A stretch of 64,000 nt of DNA. Source: an uncultured Opitutaceae bacterium (GTDB taxonomy: Bacteria > Verrucomicrobiota > Verrucomicrobiia > Opitutales > Opitutaceae). The translations under genes and the position numbers were made by a program. Below, piece by piece: positions 25,065 through 33,818 of this stretch; positions within the stretch are counted from its first letter, which is position 1; each line of letters starts with the position of its first letter. Below the pieces are notes generated by a model, which was not told the DNA's origin, ran no database searches, and saw only the letters and a program-made list of their open reading frames with translations. The stretch covers positions 22,209 through 86,208 of the forward strand of contig CALFXL010000045.1 of the NCBI GenBank assembly GCA_937958045.1, written 5' to 3'.

Positions 25065-26042
25065 ATGAAAAAAAAGCCCATGTATCTGCACCGCTCGGCC
25101 GATGGCACGCCGCCGAAAATCGCGCGGAAATACGATGCCTCGTTTAAGCCCGATGCGAAATATCGCGCGTCGATGCCTGACATGATGGAGGCGGCGCAGG
25201 ATGCGATTCAGGGCGCGAATGTGCCGATCCAACAGGTCGGCGTGCATAATTTCCGCCTGCCGCTGAAGTTTCGCACGAAGTCGCGCGAAGTGCTCACGCT
25301 CGAGGCGAGCGTGACAGGGACGGTGTCGCTCGAAGCCGAACTGAAAGGCATCAACATGAGCCGCATCGTGCGCTCGTTTTATGAACACAAGGATGACGTG
25401 TTCACGGGCGAATGGATGGGCCGCATCCTGCGCGCGTATCTGAAGAAGGTGGAAAGCAAGGATGCGCGGCTGAAGATCCGGTTTTCGTATCCCATGCTGC
25501 AGCGCAGCCTGCGCAGCGGTTTGGATGGCTATCAGTTCTACAACGTCGCTTTCGAAGGCGTGATGACGCGCGACGGGGCTTACCGCCGTTTCATTCATTT
25601 CGATTTCGTATATTCATCGGCGTGTCCGTGCTCCGCGGAGTTGTCGGAACACGCGCGCGATGTACGCGGCGCGTATACGGTGCCGCATTCACAACGCAGC
25701 AAAGCGCGCATCATCGTCGAGGAAACCGAGGGTGAAAAAATCTGGATCGAAGACATTCACGCGCTGTGCGAGCGCGCGTTGCAGACGGAGACGCAGGTGA
25801 TGGTGAAGCGCGAAGACGAGCAGGCGTTTGCCGAGTTGAACGGCGCAAATCTGAAGTTCGTCGAAGATGCGGCGCGTTTGCTCTATCGGGAGTTCGATCG
25901 CGAGAAGCGCGTGAAGGATTTCCTCATCGCGTGCGCGCATTTCGAATCGCTGCATTCGCACGACGCCGTGAGCGTGATCTGCAAAGGCGTGAAGGGCGGT
26001 TTCGTCGCCGACTTCATGAACTTCGAGTCGCTGTTGTGCTGA
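25065..26042 (+). CDS. folE2: GTP cyclohydrolase IB (FolE2 type)
   Basis: 325 residues. GTP cyclohydrolase IB makes dihydroneopterin triphosphate, which feeds folate and, via QueD, queuosine. Landmarks are VGVHNFRLPLKF, the conserved Cys region SSACPCSAELS, PHSQRS and the C-terminal HFESLHSHDAVSVICKG with metal-binding His. Unlike FolE1, this type works with several metals and in other bacteria is induced in zinc limitation. No folE1 is in the window, so it may be the only one. In an apparent operon with queD. Confidence 0.95.
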   Translation: MKKKPMYLHRSADGTPPKIARKYDASFKPDAKYRASMPDMMEAAQDAIQGANVPIQQVGVHNFRLPLKFRTKSREVLTLEASVTGTVSLEAELKGINMSRIVRSFYEHKDDVFTGEWMGRILRAYLKKVESKDARLKIRFSYPMLQRSLRSGLDGYQFYNVAFEGVMTRDGAYRRFIHFDFVYSSACPCSAELSEHARDVRGAYTVPHSQRSKARIIVEETEGEKIWIEDIHALCERALQTETQVMVKREDEQAFAELNGANLKFVEDAARLLYREFDREKRVKDFLIACAHFESLHSHDAVSVICKGVKGGFVADFMNFESLLC

Positions 26043-26159
26043 GGGTTTGGCCGCGATCGAAACGCGAATGCATGCACCCGGGCGGTAGGAGTGAACGAGC
26101 CGCGTTGTGCGTGCGAAGCGTTTGATCGAGTTCCCGAGAGGAAACCGCTTCTAGCTTTT

Positions 26160-26876
26160 ATGAAGAAACCGGTCGTATTGATCACAGGTGCATCGCAAGG
26201 CATCGGCGCGGCCATCGTGCGTGTATTCGCGCGGCAACTACCGGGCGTGAAGCTCGCGTTGGTGGCGAGAACGGCGCGCACGCTGGAGAAAGTCGCGGAG
26301 CAATGCCGCGCACTCGGCGCGGGCGATGTCGCGGTTTTCCCCGGTGATGTGAGCGTGGAAGCCGATGTGGAGGCGATCCGGGCTGCGGTGATAAAACGGT
26401 TTCGGGCCGTCGATGTGTTGATCAATAACGCGGGCACATTTCGTCCGGCGCCGTTCGCGGCGACGAGTGTGGAGGCGTTCGATCAGCAGATCGCGTCGAA
26501 TCTGCGCAGCGTGTTCTTGATGTCGCGCGCGTTTGTGCCGGCGATGGCGGCGCGTGGACGCGGTGATGTGTTCAACATGAGCTCTATCGCGGGACTCGAC
26601 GCATATCCGAGCAGCGCGGCGTATTGCGCGGCGAAGTTTGGCGTCACCGGTTTGAGCAAAGTGATGCGCGCAGAGCTGCGCGACAAAGGCGTGCGCGTGT
26701 GTTGTGTGCATCCCGGTGCGACGTGGTCGCCGTCGTGGGCGAAAAGTGGCGAAGTGAAACCGGGCCGCATCATGCGCGCAGAGGACGTGGCGCAGGCGTT
26801 TTTCGACATTTATCGACTGGGACGGCGCACGGTGGTCGAGGAAATCGTGCTGCGGCCACAGCTTGGCGATCTCTGA
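26160..26876 (+). CDS. Short-chain dehydrogenase/reductase
   Basis: 238 residues of classical SDR: TGASQGIG cofactor loop, NNAG, Ser in MSSIAG, and YCAAK (YxxxK). The VHPGATWSPSW stretch after the active site is typical. The substrate is unknown. The start ATG 26160 directly precedes the Rossmann strand; the frame is open for 23 more codons upstream. Followed by a palindrome that may terminate transcription. Confidence 0.92.
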   Translation: MKKPVVLITGASQGIGAAIVRVFARQLPGVKLALVARTARTLEKVAEQCRALGAGDVAVFPGDVSVEADVEAIRAAVIKRFRAVDVLINNAGTFRPAPFAATSVEAFDQQIASNLRSVFLMSRAFVPAMAARGRGDVFNMSSIAGLDAYPSSAAYCAAKFGVTGLSKVMRAELRDKGVRVCCVHPGATWSPSWAKSGEVKPGRIMRAEDVAQAFFDIYRLGRRTVVEEIVLRPQLGDL

Positions 26877-26907
26877 TCCGGGAAAAACTTGCCGCTTGGG
26901 CGGACGT

Positions 26908-26926
26908 TTCTTGCAGCCTGCAAGAA
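26908..26926. promoter_or_regulatory. Perfect 19-bp palindrome between the SDR gene and a small membrane-protein gene
   Basis: TTCTTGCAG-C-CTGCAAGAA (26908-26926), followed six bases later by TTTTTT. It could be an intrinsic terminator for the SDR gene (7-bp stem after allowing a loop) or a dyad operator for the gene at 27064. The AT-rich tract 26990-27015 downstream is a plausible promoter area. Confidence 0.5.
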
Positions 26927-27063
26927 CGCGATTTTTTACGTCATGCCAAATGCAAGGTTGTTAACCGGGGTGAAGCCCTTATGTTGTTTGTAAGTTATTG
27001 ATTGATAATAGAAAATTTTGACGGGCGACCGTTGGCATAGGCATCGCTTAAAGGGTGGCAGAT

Positions 27064-27351
27064 ATGAATACAGCCAACGCCATCGGATTCTTTCTTCTGG
27101 GTACGGTCATGCAGGTGCTGCCGTGGATGAACGGCGCCGGTTATGATCCCAGCAGCTCGCAGACGCTCTGGCTCCATTTTATGGGGGCGGTTACCGGCCT
27201 CGTTGGAGGTAGCTATTTGCTGAACCAAGCCTGGCGCGAGACCAGCGCCTATGTGGCTGAGCTTGCGGCCCGTCGTCTCGAAGCTCGCGAACGTCTTGCC
27301 CAAGCTCGTCCGCGCGAAGTGCCGCTCGGTGGCGTGCGTGTGACTTTCTAA
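27064..27351 (+). CDS. Small inner-membrane protein of unknown function
   Basis: 95 residues from ATG 27064 (a GTG at 27055 is also possible). Two hydrophobic segments (NAIGFFLLGTVMQVLPWM and LHFMGAVTGLVGGSYLLN) are followed by a charged amphipathic tail (AELAARRLEARERLAQARPRE). The gene has its own long leader and a very strong terminator, signs of a separately and perhaps highly transcribed unit. No family recognised. Confidence 0.7.
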   Translation: MNTANAIGFFLLGTVMQVLPWMNGAGYDPSSSQTLWLHFMGAVTGLVGGSYLLNQAWRETSAYVAELAARRLEARERLAQARPREVPLGGVRVTF

Positions 27352-27370
27352 ACTTAATGCCGTAGTTGAA

Positions 27371-27403
27371 GGCGCGTGCGGAATCCGCACGCGCCTTTTT
27401 TTT
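27371..27403 (+). terminator. Strong intrinsic terminator
   Basis: An 11-bp perfect stem GGCGCGTGCGG (27371-27381) / CCGCACGCGCC (27385-27395) is followed by eight T residues. One of the strongest terminators in the window. Confidence 0.93.
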
Positions 27404-27451
27404 GGGCAGGCTTAGTCGTCCGGGGGGCGGAGCGCCGTCCGCTGGCAGGCT

Positions 27452-28696
27452 TCAGGGGGTTGCCGGCGGGCCGCCGGCGATCCCGAGCTGGCGGCGCAGG
27501 TAATGCGTCATTTCGCGAAGGATATCGGGATCAAGGGTGACTTTGTGTCCGCGCGGTGTGCGCTCCATCATGAAAACGGTGTCGTTGCCGAGCTCGGCGA
27601 GTCGTTGCCGAAGCACTTTCATCTGATGAAGCGCATCGGGCGCTTCGGTAATGTTGATGGTGAGGAAGAGCGGCTTTGTCGGTGTTTGCAGATAATCGAG
27701 CGCTCCCTGACGTCGCCAAATGTCGAGGTGTGTCTCGCGCGGTCCCCACACCTGCTCGTAGCGCGGAATCATGTGATCGGTTTCCAGGAGATCGAGATAA
27801 GTGAAACGACCGGACATCACCACGGCGGCTTGGATGGCGCTGCTTTCGTCCGTGTGTTCACCGTGTCCTTCGAATTCAGGCATACCTTCGGTGGTGAGGA
27901 GCATCAACGCCATGCCGCTTCCTCGGGAGAAACCGGCGGCGCCGATGCGGTCGCTCAGACCGAGTGATTTTAGCTCGGCGCGGAGCGTGCGGACCGCAGC
28001 TTTGATTTTCCACGCCGAGTCGGGCATCGCATCGAGGCCTTTGTAAGGCGGGGCTACCGGATGATCGGCCATCGCAACGCTGAAGCCGTCCGTCGCGAGC
28101 CCATCGAGAAGGGTATCGCTGCAAATCGAAAGCGATGTGTTGCCCATGCGATCGCGGTTATCGCAGGAAAACTCGAGCACGCATCCCGGCGATTGTGGCG
28201 AGATGCCGGATGGATAAATCAGATCGAACGCGAGCGTGCGGCCGTCAGCGCGATAGAAAACGACATCGCGTTTGAGGCGGTGTCCCGACGGCACGACGTA
28301 CACGCGCGTGTGATCGATCGGTTGATCGGCGAGGAGCTTACGCGCGCGAAGATCGTCGCGCAGTTTGCCGAGATCGCGATTGAGCCACGGCGTGCGCGCG
28401 TCGGGATGCTGCTCGTAGTCGAGGACCGCTACAAAATGCCCGCTCGCGCGCAGCTCGGCGATGAGCGTGTCATCCGACTCCGCACCGATCCGCGGCGCAG
28501 CGAGGTTTTGCAGATAAAACACCAGCGGTGCGGGTGCGGATTCCGCGAGCGCATCGCTGGGCGGAAGCAAACGGATGGCTCGCTCGGGAATATCGAGCGT
28601 GCTGGACCACGCGATCGCCTCGGGCGGATTTGCGTGGATGGATGCGGTGAGCGCCGCAAGGACGCCGGCGAGAAAGGCAAAAGCTGAGAAACGCAT
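27452..28696 (-). CDS. Secreted alpha/beta-hydrolase
   Basis: 414 residues with a signal peptide (MRFSAFAFLAGVLAALTASIHA). The nucleophile elbow is GFSRGSG; the likely acid is in a later loop and the His in ERTPRGHKVTL. The N-terminal ~150 residues contain FDLIYPSG and VLEFSCDN, as in peptidase-S9/dienelactone-hydrolase-like domains. The substrate is unknown; candidates are carbohydrate esters. It is transcribed toward the strong terminator of the convergent gene at 27064. The upstream in-frame region to 28987 is low-quality and rejected. Confidence 0.75.
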   Translation of the reverse strand: MRFSAFAFLAGVLAALTASIHANPPEAIAWSSTLDIPERAIRLLPPSDALAESAPAPLVFYLQNLAAPRIGAESDDTLIAELRASGHFVAVLDYEQHPDARTPWLNRDLGKLRDDLRARKLLADQPIDHTRVYVVPSGHRLKRDVVFYRADGRTLAFDLIYPSGISPQSPGCVLEFSCDNRDRMGNTSLSICSDTLLDGLATDGFSVAMADHPVAPPYKGLDAMPDSAWKIKAAVRTLRAELKSLGLSDRIGAAGFSRGSGMALMLLTTEGMPEFEGHGEHTDESSAIQAAVVMSGRFTYLDLLETDHMIPRYEQVWGPRETHLDIWRRQGALDYLQTPTKPLFLTINITEAPDALHQMKVLRQRLAELGNDTVFMMERTPRGHKVTLDPDILREMTHYLRRQLGIAGGPPATP

Positions 28697-29013
28697 GCAC
28701 GGCCGCGGAGAACGGCCGGCCCGATTTTCACAACGACGTCGCGCGTGTCGAGCGAGCTGCTCGCAACGCGCGTGTGTTTTTAGTGCACCAAGTGCAGTCG
28801 GGAAGAAGGGGATGCCGACGCGTGAATAGTTCGCGTGTTGGCGGACGCAGGGGATTGGACGCTGTTCGATTGTGTGGGCGTGGTTGGAGTCGCGAGGAAA
28901 GGAAAATACGCGCGGATAATGGCATTGACGCTGACGTCCGGTGCGTTCGACGGAGTTGAGTTCATGTGGTCCGGTGTGTGTATTCAAAAATTAACTACGC
29001 GACGGTTGCGCGA
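28697..29013. other. Gene-free interval between the secreted hydrolase and a lipoprotein gene
   Basis: 317 bp with no convincing ORF. It holds a CGAGC/GCTCG hairpin near 28748-28762 and, at 28979-29003, the stretch GTATTCAAAAATTAACTACG, which closely matches the reverse strand of 3545-3566. The promoter of the hydrolase gene should lie here. Confidence 0.5.
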
Positions 29014-29493
29014 TCAGGGCGTGATCACGGTGCCTTGCGGGGCGACGGCGGGCGCGAGTGGAGTGTCGGACAAAGTGAAGCGAAGCGTGCCGCTGGTGTT
29101 GGCTTGCGCGGCACTGAAGGTGAAGCGCAGCGCCGACGAGGACGGCGTGATCGACGATGTGAATTGTGTGCCTTGCGAATGCGCGAGGCGTGCGGAAGGC
29201 GTCGAAGTCGTGGGCAATTCATAGACGCTCACGACGACATCGATGGGTGAAGCGACCTGGTAGTAGAGCGTCTGGCCGGGTGTCACAGCGACGTCCTGAC
29301 TCGGACTTACTTGGAGATTTTGAGCGCCTGTGCTGGCGCGGACCTGCGTGTTTCCGATGGGGATCTCATACGTTACGGGATACGCGACTGCAGGGCGGGG
29401 CGGAGTGGACGGAGCGACGCACGCGGTGAGCGCGAGCAGGCTCAGGACGGGCATGGCGGTAACGAAGGCGCGGGGCAGATAGTTGGTTTTCAT
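29014..29493 (-). CDS. Predicted lipoprotein with beta-sandwich-like mature domain
   Basis: 159 residues. The N-terminus MKTNYLPRAFVTAMPVLSLLALTAC ends in a lipobox LTAC. The mature part is rich in Ser/Thr/Pro with strand-forming segments (VTPGQTLYYQVASPIDVVVSVYELP; LRFTFSAAQ...SGTLRFTLSD), resembling a small Ig-like or pre-peptidase C-terminal fold. AAAGGAG lies about 15 nt before the ATG, farther than normal. Function unknown. Confidence 0.72.
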   Translation of the reverse strand: MKTNYLPRAFVTAMPVLSLLALTACVAPSTPPRPAVAYPVTYEIPIGNTQVRASTGAQNLQVSPSQDVAVTPGQTLYYQVASPIDVVVSVYELPTTSTPSARLAHSQGTQFTSSITPSSSALRFTFSAAQANTSGTLRFTLSDTPLAPAVAPQGTVITP

Positions 29494-29694
29494 AAAACAA
29501 AGTGATGCCGCTCCTTTGTTTGCTATCGATGTGCCATGCGGCTGGGACGTTCCGTTTGTTGCTTGCCGCTAAAAGCTTACGAGTCTCCTCGATTTTGCGC
29601 GCATCGCAAAGCGGCGCGAATTGCAGGCCGCTAAAGAACGCACGCGTGCAGTTTGCGCGGCGAAAAGGCGTGCAGTTGATCGCGCGTGAGCGAG

Positions 29695-31371
29695 TCAGCG
29701 CGGGTCTTTCTTTTTGCTGCGATGGTCGTGGATGAAGATGTTCAATACCAACCAAAATCCGCCGGCGGCGGCGGCGAGAAAACAGGCGATCGCGAGCGAA
29801 GGATAACCGAGCAGACGCGACGGCGTTTCGATGCGCATCATCAGTGCGGCGCCGACGATCAGGGCGGCGAGGATGAGGCCGCAGGTGATGCGATTGGCTA
29901 TCTTCTGCATGCCGTCGACGAATGGCTTCGCGTCGTTCGCTTTCACTTTCACTTCGAGCTCGGAGTTGGCGACGACGTCCATGATGCGGTTGAGACGCGC
30001 GGGCAGGTTGGTGACAAAGTCCTTCATCTCGAGCAGCGTGCTGAAGGCGTTGCCCTGAGTGAGGTCTTTGCGGACTCGCTGCGCCATGAGCGCGGAAGCT
30101 TCTTCACGAACCGTGGCGTTGGGATCGAAATCGGGATCGAGGATGCGACCGACCTCGTCGAGTTGGAGCAACGTTTTGCCGAGCAAAGTAAGTTCGCCGG
30201 GCACGTAGAGACCGCTCTCGTGTGCGCTGCGGCTCAGATCAAGGAGCGAGCGGCCGACATTGAGTTGTTCGAGTCCTTGATCGCGCCGAACCGCGACGAG
30301 CTGACCGATGCGTCGTCGAAACTCGAGCGCGTTGAAGTCGTCGAGTTTTTCGCTGAGCCGCACGACGATCTCCGCGGCCTCCTCGCCTTTGCCATCGCTG
30401 ACCGCGAGGATGAGTTTGAGCAGGTTTTCCTGCATGGCGGCGCCGGTGTGACCGACCATGCCGAGATCGAGCAGCGCGACGCGATGATCGTCCGTGACGA
30501 AGACATTTCCGGGGTGCGGATCGGCGTGGAAAATCCCGTCGACGAGCACTTGTTTCAGATACGCTTTAAACAAATCCGCCGCGAGCGAATGCGTGCCGGA
30601 GATCTCGAGTCGTGCCAGCGGACCGAGTTTGGTGATCTTGCGGCCGCGCACGAAATCCATCGTGAGCACCGTGCCTGTGCAGTAGTCGGGAATCGGCTGC
30701 GGGATTTGAATCGATTCGAACGCGGCGAGATTCTCGCCGACCTTGATAAGGTTTTGCGCTTCGCGCTCGTAGTTGAGCTCCTGAACAATGGTGGTGCGGA
30801 ATTCTTCGAGGACGTTGACGAAGCGATAGCGTTTCCCGACCGCGGTGTGCTTGTCGAAAAACGCGGCGATCTCCGCCAACACTTCGAAGTCTTCGGCGAT
30901 TTGCTGACGAATGCCCGGACGCTGCACCTTCACGGCGACTAGGCGCCCATCGCGCAACGTGGCCATGTGAACTTGGCCAAGCGAAGCCGCGGCGAGTGGC
31001 TCGGGCGAGAAATACGAAAACGCCTTCGAGATGCGCACGCCGAGCTGCGTCGTGATGATCTGCTCCACGTCTTCGTACGGGAACGGTTTCACCTTATCCT
31101 GAAGCCGCGACAGCGCCTGGATGTAACCGGGGGGAAGCAAATCTGGGCGGCCCGCGAGTACCTGGCCGAGCTTCACGTAGGCAGGCCCCATCGCCTCCAG
31201 ATCATCGGCGAGTTGTTCGGGCGAGCCTTTGGCGGACGAGTCTTCCGGCAGGGCGTTCAACTCAAACGCATCTTCCGTCGTCATCTGACGAACGAGGTCA
31301 GAACGTCCGTAGCGCCAGAGGAGCGTGGCGATTTCTTTGTAGCGTTTGAGATGTGTGGCGGAAAATTTCAT
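29695..31371 (-). CDS. ubiB: UbiB/ABC1-type atypical kinase
   Basis: 558 residues. It has the hallmark KxGQ of YVKLGQVLAGRPDLLP, the Ala-rich loop LAAASLGQVH in place of a kinase P-loop, catalytic HADPHPGN, and metal-binding DLGM. Two C-terminal membrane helices (CGLILAALIVGAALMM; LAIACFLAAAAGGFWLVLNIFI) anchor it. Family members are ATPases/kinases needed for quinone biosynthesis and lipid homeostasis in the inner membrane. The start ATG 31369-31371 (MKFSATHLKRYKE) matches the family; the frame is open to 31557 but overlaps the divergent gene. Confidence 0.92.
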   Translation of the reverse strand: MKFSATHLKRYKEIATLLWRYGRSDLVRQMTTEDAFELNALPEDSSAKGSPEQLADDLEAMGPAYVKLGQVLAGRPDLLPPGYIQALSRLQDKVKPFPYEDVEQIITTQLGVRISKAFSYFSPEPLAAASLGQVHMATLRDGRLVAVKVQRPGIRQQIAEDFEVLAEIAAFFDKHTAVGKRYRFVNVLEEFRTTIVQELNYEREAQNLIKVGENLAAFESIQIPQPIPDYCTGTVLTMDFVRGRKITKLGPLARLEISGTHSLAADLFKAYLKQVLVDGIFHADPHPGNVFVTDDHRVALLDLGMVGHTGAAMQENLLKLILAVSDGKGEEAAEIVVRLSEKLDDFNALEFRRRIGQLVAVRRDQGLEQLNVGRSLLDLSRSAHESGLYVPGELTLLGKTLLQLDEVGRILDPDFDPNATVREEASALMAQRVRKDLTQGNAFSTLLEMKDFVTNLPARLNRIMDVVANSELEVKVKANDAKPFVDGMQKIANRITCGLILAALIVGAALMMRIETPSRLLGYPSLAIACFLAAAAGGFWLVLNIFIHDHRSKKKDPR

Positions 31372-31555
31372 AGAGCCGGAGTTTGATGTGCGGGGCGGAC
31401 ACGGAGTTGTGGGAGGAGTTCGCCACGACGCGGCGCCGACGAGCGCGCACGGGCGAATTTTATCCGTCGCAGTTGACGTCGCTGAAACGCGCGTAGCTTG
31501 AGAGCGCTCGCCGGAAGACGTGACGACAACGCATTCGCGGCGCAGTGTTTTCACC

Positions 31556-31879
31556 ATGTTTCGAGCAGCTAAAGACGCGCTCGCCGGAAAATCCGCGCGA
31601 GTCTACCTCAACGACATGCTGGCGCGCTATGGCCGGCTCGAAGATCTACGCATCGACTCGAAGCGCGGACGTATGGAGATGAGTTGTCTGCTGCACGGTG
31701 AGAGTGAGCCGCTGCGCATTGAGATTGGTCGCTACGTGATCGAAGATCGCGACGGAGAAAAAATGCTGCGCTTGGCCGATTGCCACTGCTCACGGTTGTG
31801 GGTGCAGAATCTCCTGAACGATTACGCGGAGCAGAAGGCGTTTCCGCTGCCCGCATGGGCGGCGGCGGCGTTGAGCTGA
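31556..31879 (+). CDS. Conserved-looking hypothetical protein
   Basis: 107 residues, divergent from ubiB. Begins MFRAAKDALAGKSARVYLND; the middle is an all-beta-like domain (MEMSCLLHGESEPLRIEIGRY), with a Cys pair in LADCHCSRLW near the C-terminal helix. No transmembrane segment. It resembles in tone small lipid- or polymer-binding domains but no family is recognised. It starts a run of same-strand genes ending in topoisomerase IB. Confidence 0.6.
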   Translation: MFRAAKDALAGKSARVYLNDMLARYGRLEDLRIDSKRGRMEMSCLLHGESEPLRIEIGRYVIEDRDGEKMLRLADCHCSRLWVQNLLNDYAEQKAFPLPAWAAAALS

Positions 31880-32107
31880 ACGCGGCATTGTGCAGTCAGG
31901 CCGCGAACACTGCGTTGCAGAAACGCACCGATGAAGCGTGCGAGAAATAAACGACGGCGCGCAAACAATCACAGAACGTCTTGATGTGGCGAGACGCACG
32001 ACGCGCGAGCCGTCGATCGACCGCAATGGCACGCACTAAGCGAAGACAGAGGCAAACCTCGCCGCGCTGCGCCTCTGCGGCGTCGGCTAACCTCAAAAAC
32101 GTTTCCT

Positions 32108-32230
32108 ATGATACTCGCTACACTTCTTCCGTTTGCCGCCATTGGTTGGTCGCTCTTGTACCTGCTTTTCGGCGGCGGTTTGTTGGGCGCGATCGTGCTC
32201 TTTGTCGTCCTGCGTCTGCTCGGAAAATAA
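32108..32230 (+). CDS. 40-residue membrane peptide
   Basis: The ORF ATG 32108 to TAA 32228-32230 encodes a peptide that is almost entirely hydrophobic: MILATLLPFAAIGWSLLYLL, then FGGGLLGAIVLFVVLRLLGK. The two hydrophobic halves are joined by a GGG turn and end in a basic residue, as in real small membrane proteins. It lies 17 bp before topoisomerase IB on the same strand. Too short for routine gene callers; coding is supported by the clean hydrophobic pattern and codon use. Confidence 0.65.
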   Translation: MILATLLPFAAIGWSLLYLLFGGGLLGAIVLFVVLRLLGK

Positions 32231-32247
32231 CAGGCGCTTTCGCCGCC

Positions 32248-33411
32248 ATGCCATCGATCGCTCTCATGGAAAGCGCCGGTGCCGCCGCGAAATCCGCGGG
32301 ATTGCGCTACGTCACCGACGAGTTGCCCGGCATTGGCCGAGTGCCGTCGGGACGCGCGTTTCGTTATGTCGATGCCGCCGGCAAAACGGTGAAAGACGAG
32401 ACGACGCTCGCGCGAATTCGCAGTCTCGCGATCCCGCCTGCATGGACCGATGTGTGGATTTGCCCGCAAGCCAATGGTCACCTGCAAGCGACCGGGCGGG
32501 ATGCACGCGGACGGAAACAACACCGCTATCATCCCGATTGGCGCGAGGTGCGTGATGAAGCGAAGTACGAACGCATGCTCGCGTTTGGCCGCGCGTTGCC
32601 ACGTATGCGTCAACGGGTGCGACGCGATTTGCGGCGTCCTGGTTTGCCGCGCGAGAAGGTTCTGGCCGCGGTGACGCGTTTGCTCGAGACGACGCTCATC
32701 CGCGTGGGCAATGAAGAATACGCGAAACAAAACGGTTCGTTTGGTTTGAGCACGCTGCGCGATCGGCATGTGAAAGTGCGCGCGGGCACGATGCGTTTCC
32801 AATTCCGCGGCAAAGGCGGCAAACAGCACGAGATCGATCTGCACGATCCGCATCTCGCGAAGATCGTGCGCGAGGCGCAGGATCTGCCGGGGCAGACGCT
32901 CTTTCAGTACGATGACGAAGAAGATGGCGTGCAGCGGATCGCCTCCGAAGACATCAACGCGTATTTGCGCGAGATCGGCGGCGAGGAATTTTCTGCGAAG
33001 GATTTTCGCACGTGGGCGGCGACAGTGTTGGCCGCCGAAGCGTTGTTGGAGTTCGAGCCTTTCATGACGCCCGCCGAGGCGAAGAAAAACATGCTCGGCG
33101 CGATCAAGCGCGTGGCCGAACGCTTGGGCAACACACCCGCGATCTGTCGCAAATCCTACATCCATCCGCTCGTGCTGAACGGTTATCTCGATGGATTGAC
33201 GGTGAAGGTGCTCAAGACCCGCGCCGATCGTGTGCCGCGCCACAGCCTCACGCCGATGGAGCGCGCGGTGTTGAATTTTTTGCGCCGTCAACTCGGCGCC
33301 GCGTCGAAACGCGCGGAGCGCAAAGGCACTTCTGTCCGGCTAGGGAGAAAATCATCACGCGCGCGATCATCGCGCGCACGCACCAACCGACTTCGGTCAT
33401 CAACCTCCTAG
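32248..33411 (+). CDS. DNA topoisomerase IB (poxvirus-like)
   Basis: 387 residues. N-terminal domain LRYVTDELPGIGRVPSGRAFRYVD, then IPPAWTDVWICPQANGHLQATGRDARGRKQYRYHP-type core (here RGRKQHRYHPDW). Catalytic residues fit RVGNEEYAKQNGSFGLSTLR, the Arg in DFRTWAATV, and the nucleophile Tyr in ICRKSYIHPLVL. It relaxes supercoils by a 3'-phosphotyrosine intermediate. The C-terminus has a basic tail (Arg/Ser-rich, residues ~355-387). ATG 32248 is preferred; a second ATG lies at 32266. TAG at 33409-33411, and the next gene starts 5 bp later. Confidence 0.92.
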   Translation: MPSIALMESAGAAAKSAGLRYVTDELPGIGRVPSGRAFRYVDAAGKTVKDETTLARIRSLAIPPAWTDVWICPQANGHLQATGRDARGRKQHRYHPDWREVRDEAKYERMLAFGRALPRMRQRVRRDLRRPGLPREKVLAAVTRLLETTLIRVGNEEYAKQNGSFGLSTLRDRHVKVRAGTMRFQFRGKGGKQHEIDLHDPHLAKIVREAQDLPGQTLFQYDDEEDGVQRIASEDINAYLREIGGEEFSAKDFRTWAATVLAAEALLEFEPFMTPAEAKKNMLGAIKRVAERLGNTPAICRKSYIHPLVLNGYLDGLTVKVLKTRADRVPRHSLTPMERAVLNFLRRQLGAASKRAERKGTSVRLGRKSSRARSSRARTNRLRSSTS

Positions 33412-33416
33412 ATTCT

Positions 33417-33794
33417 ATGAATACCAACCAAGGAAAAATCATCCTCAAAGGACAGGGCTCAGGCGGCATCACGGGTGCCGATGTCGATCGACGTGCGCGC
33501 GAGCTCGCTTCGATCGAGGGACGCAGCGGGCATCCCACCGCGGAAGATCGTGAAAGAGCGATCGCGGAACTCACCGGCGAAAACGTGAAACCCACGCTCA
33601 ACGACGATGGCCAAAGCACCGGCGCGATCTCGCGCGATCCATCGGAGTCGCCTGCGTTTCATGAGAACCAAAAAGGTCCCGTGCAGGACATCGATGAACA
33701 AGAAGCGGTCGAACGACTAGCGCTCGAAGGCGTTGAGGAAGCCCAGCACGAGCAGATGGTTGCCGCCCGCAACAAAACGCGTCGCGGTCACTGA
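33417..33794 (+). CDS. Small hydrophilic acidic protein downstream of topoisomerase IB
   Basis: 125 residues, no hydrophobic segment, no cysteine. Contains DVDRRARELASIEGR and AEDRERAIAELTGENVKP, an Arg/Glu helix pattern, and then an acidic disordered-looking half (DIDEQEAVERLALEGVEEAQ). It may be a stress-type protein resembling those found next to topoisomerase IB and general-stress genes, but no family can be assigned securely. It starts 5 bp after topoisomerase IB, so probably co-transcribed. Confidence 0.65.
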   Translation: MNTNQGKIILKGQGSGGITGADVDRRARELASIEGRSGHPTAEDRERAIAELTGENVKPTLNDDGQSTGAISRDPSESPAFHENQKGPVQDIDEQEAVERLALEGVEEAQHEQMVAARNKTRRGH

Positions 33795-33818
33795 GTTTTG
33801 GGGCGTTGTTTGCGCGCC

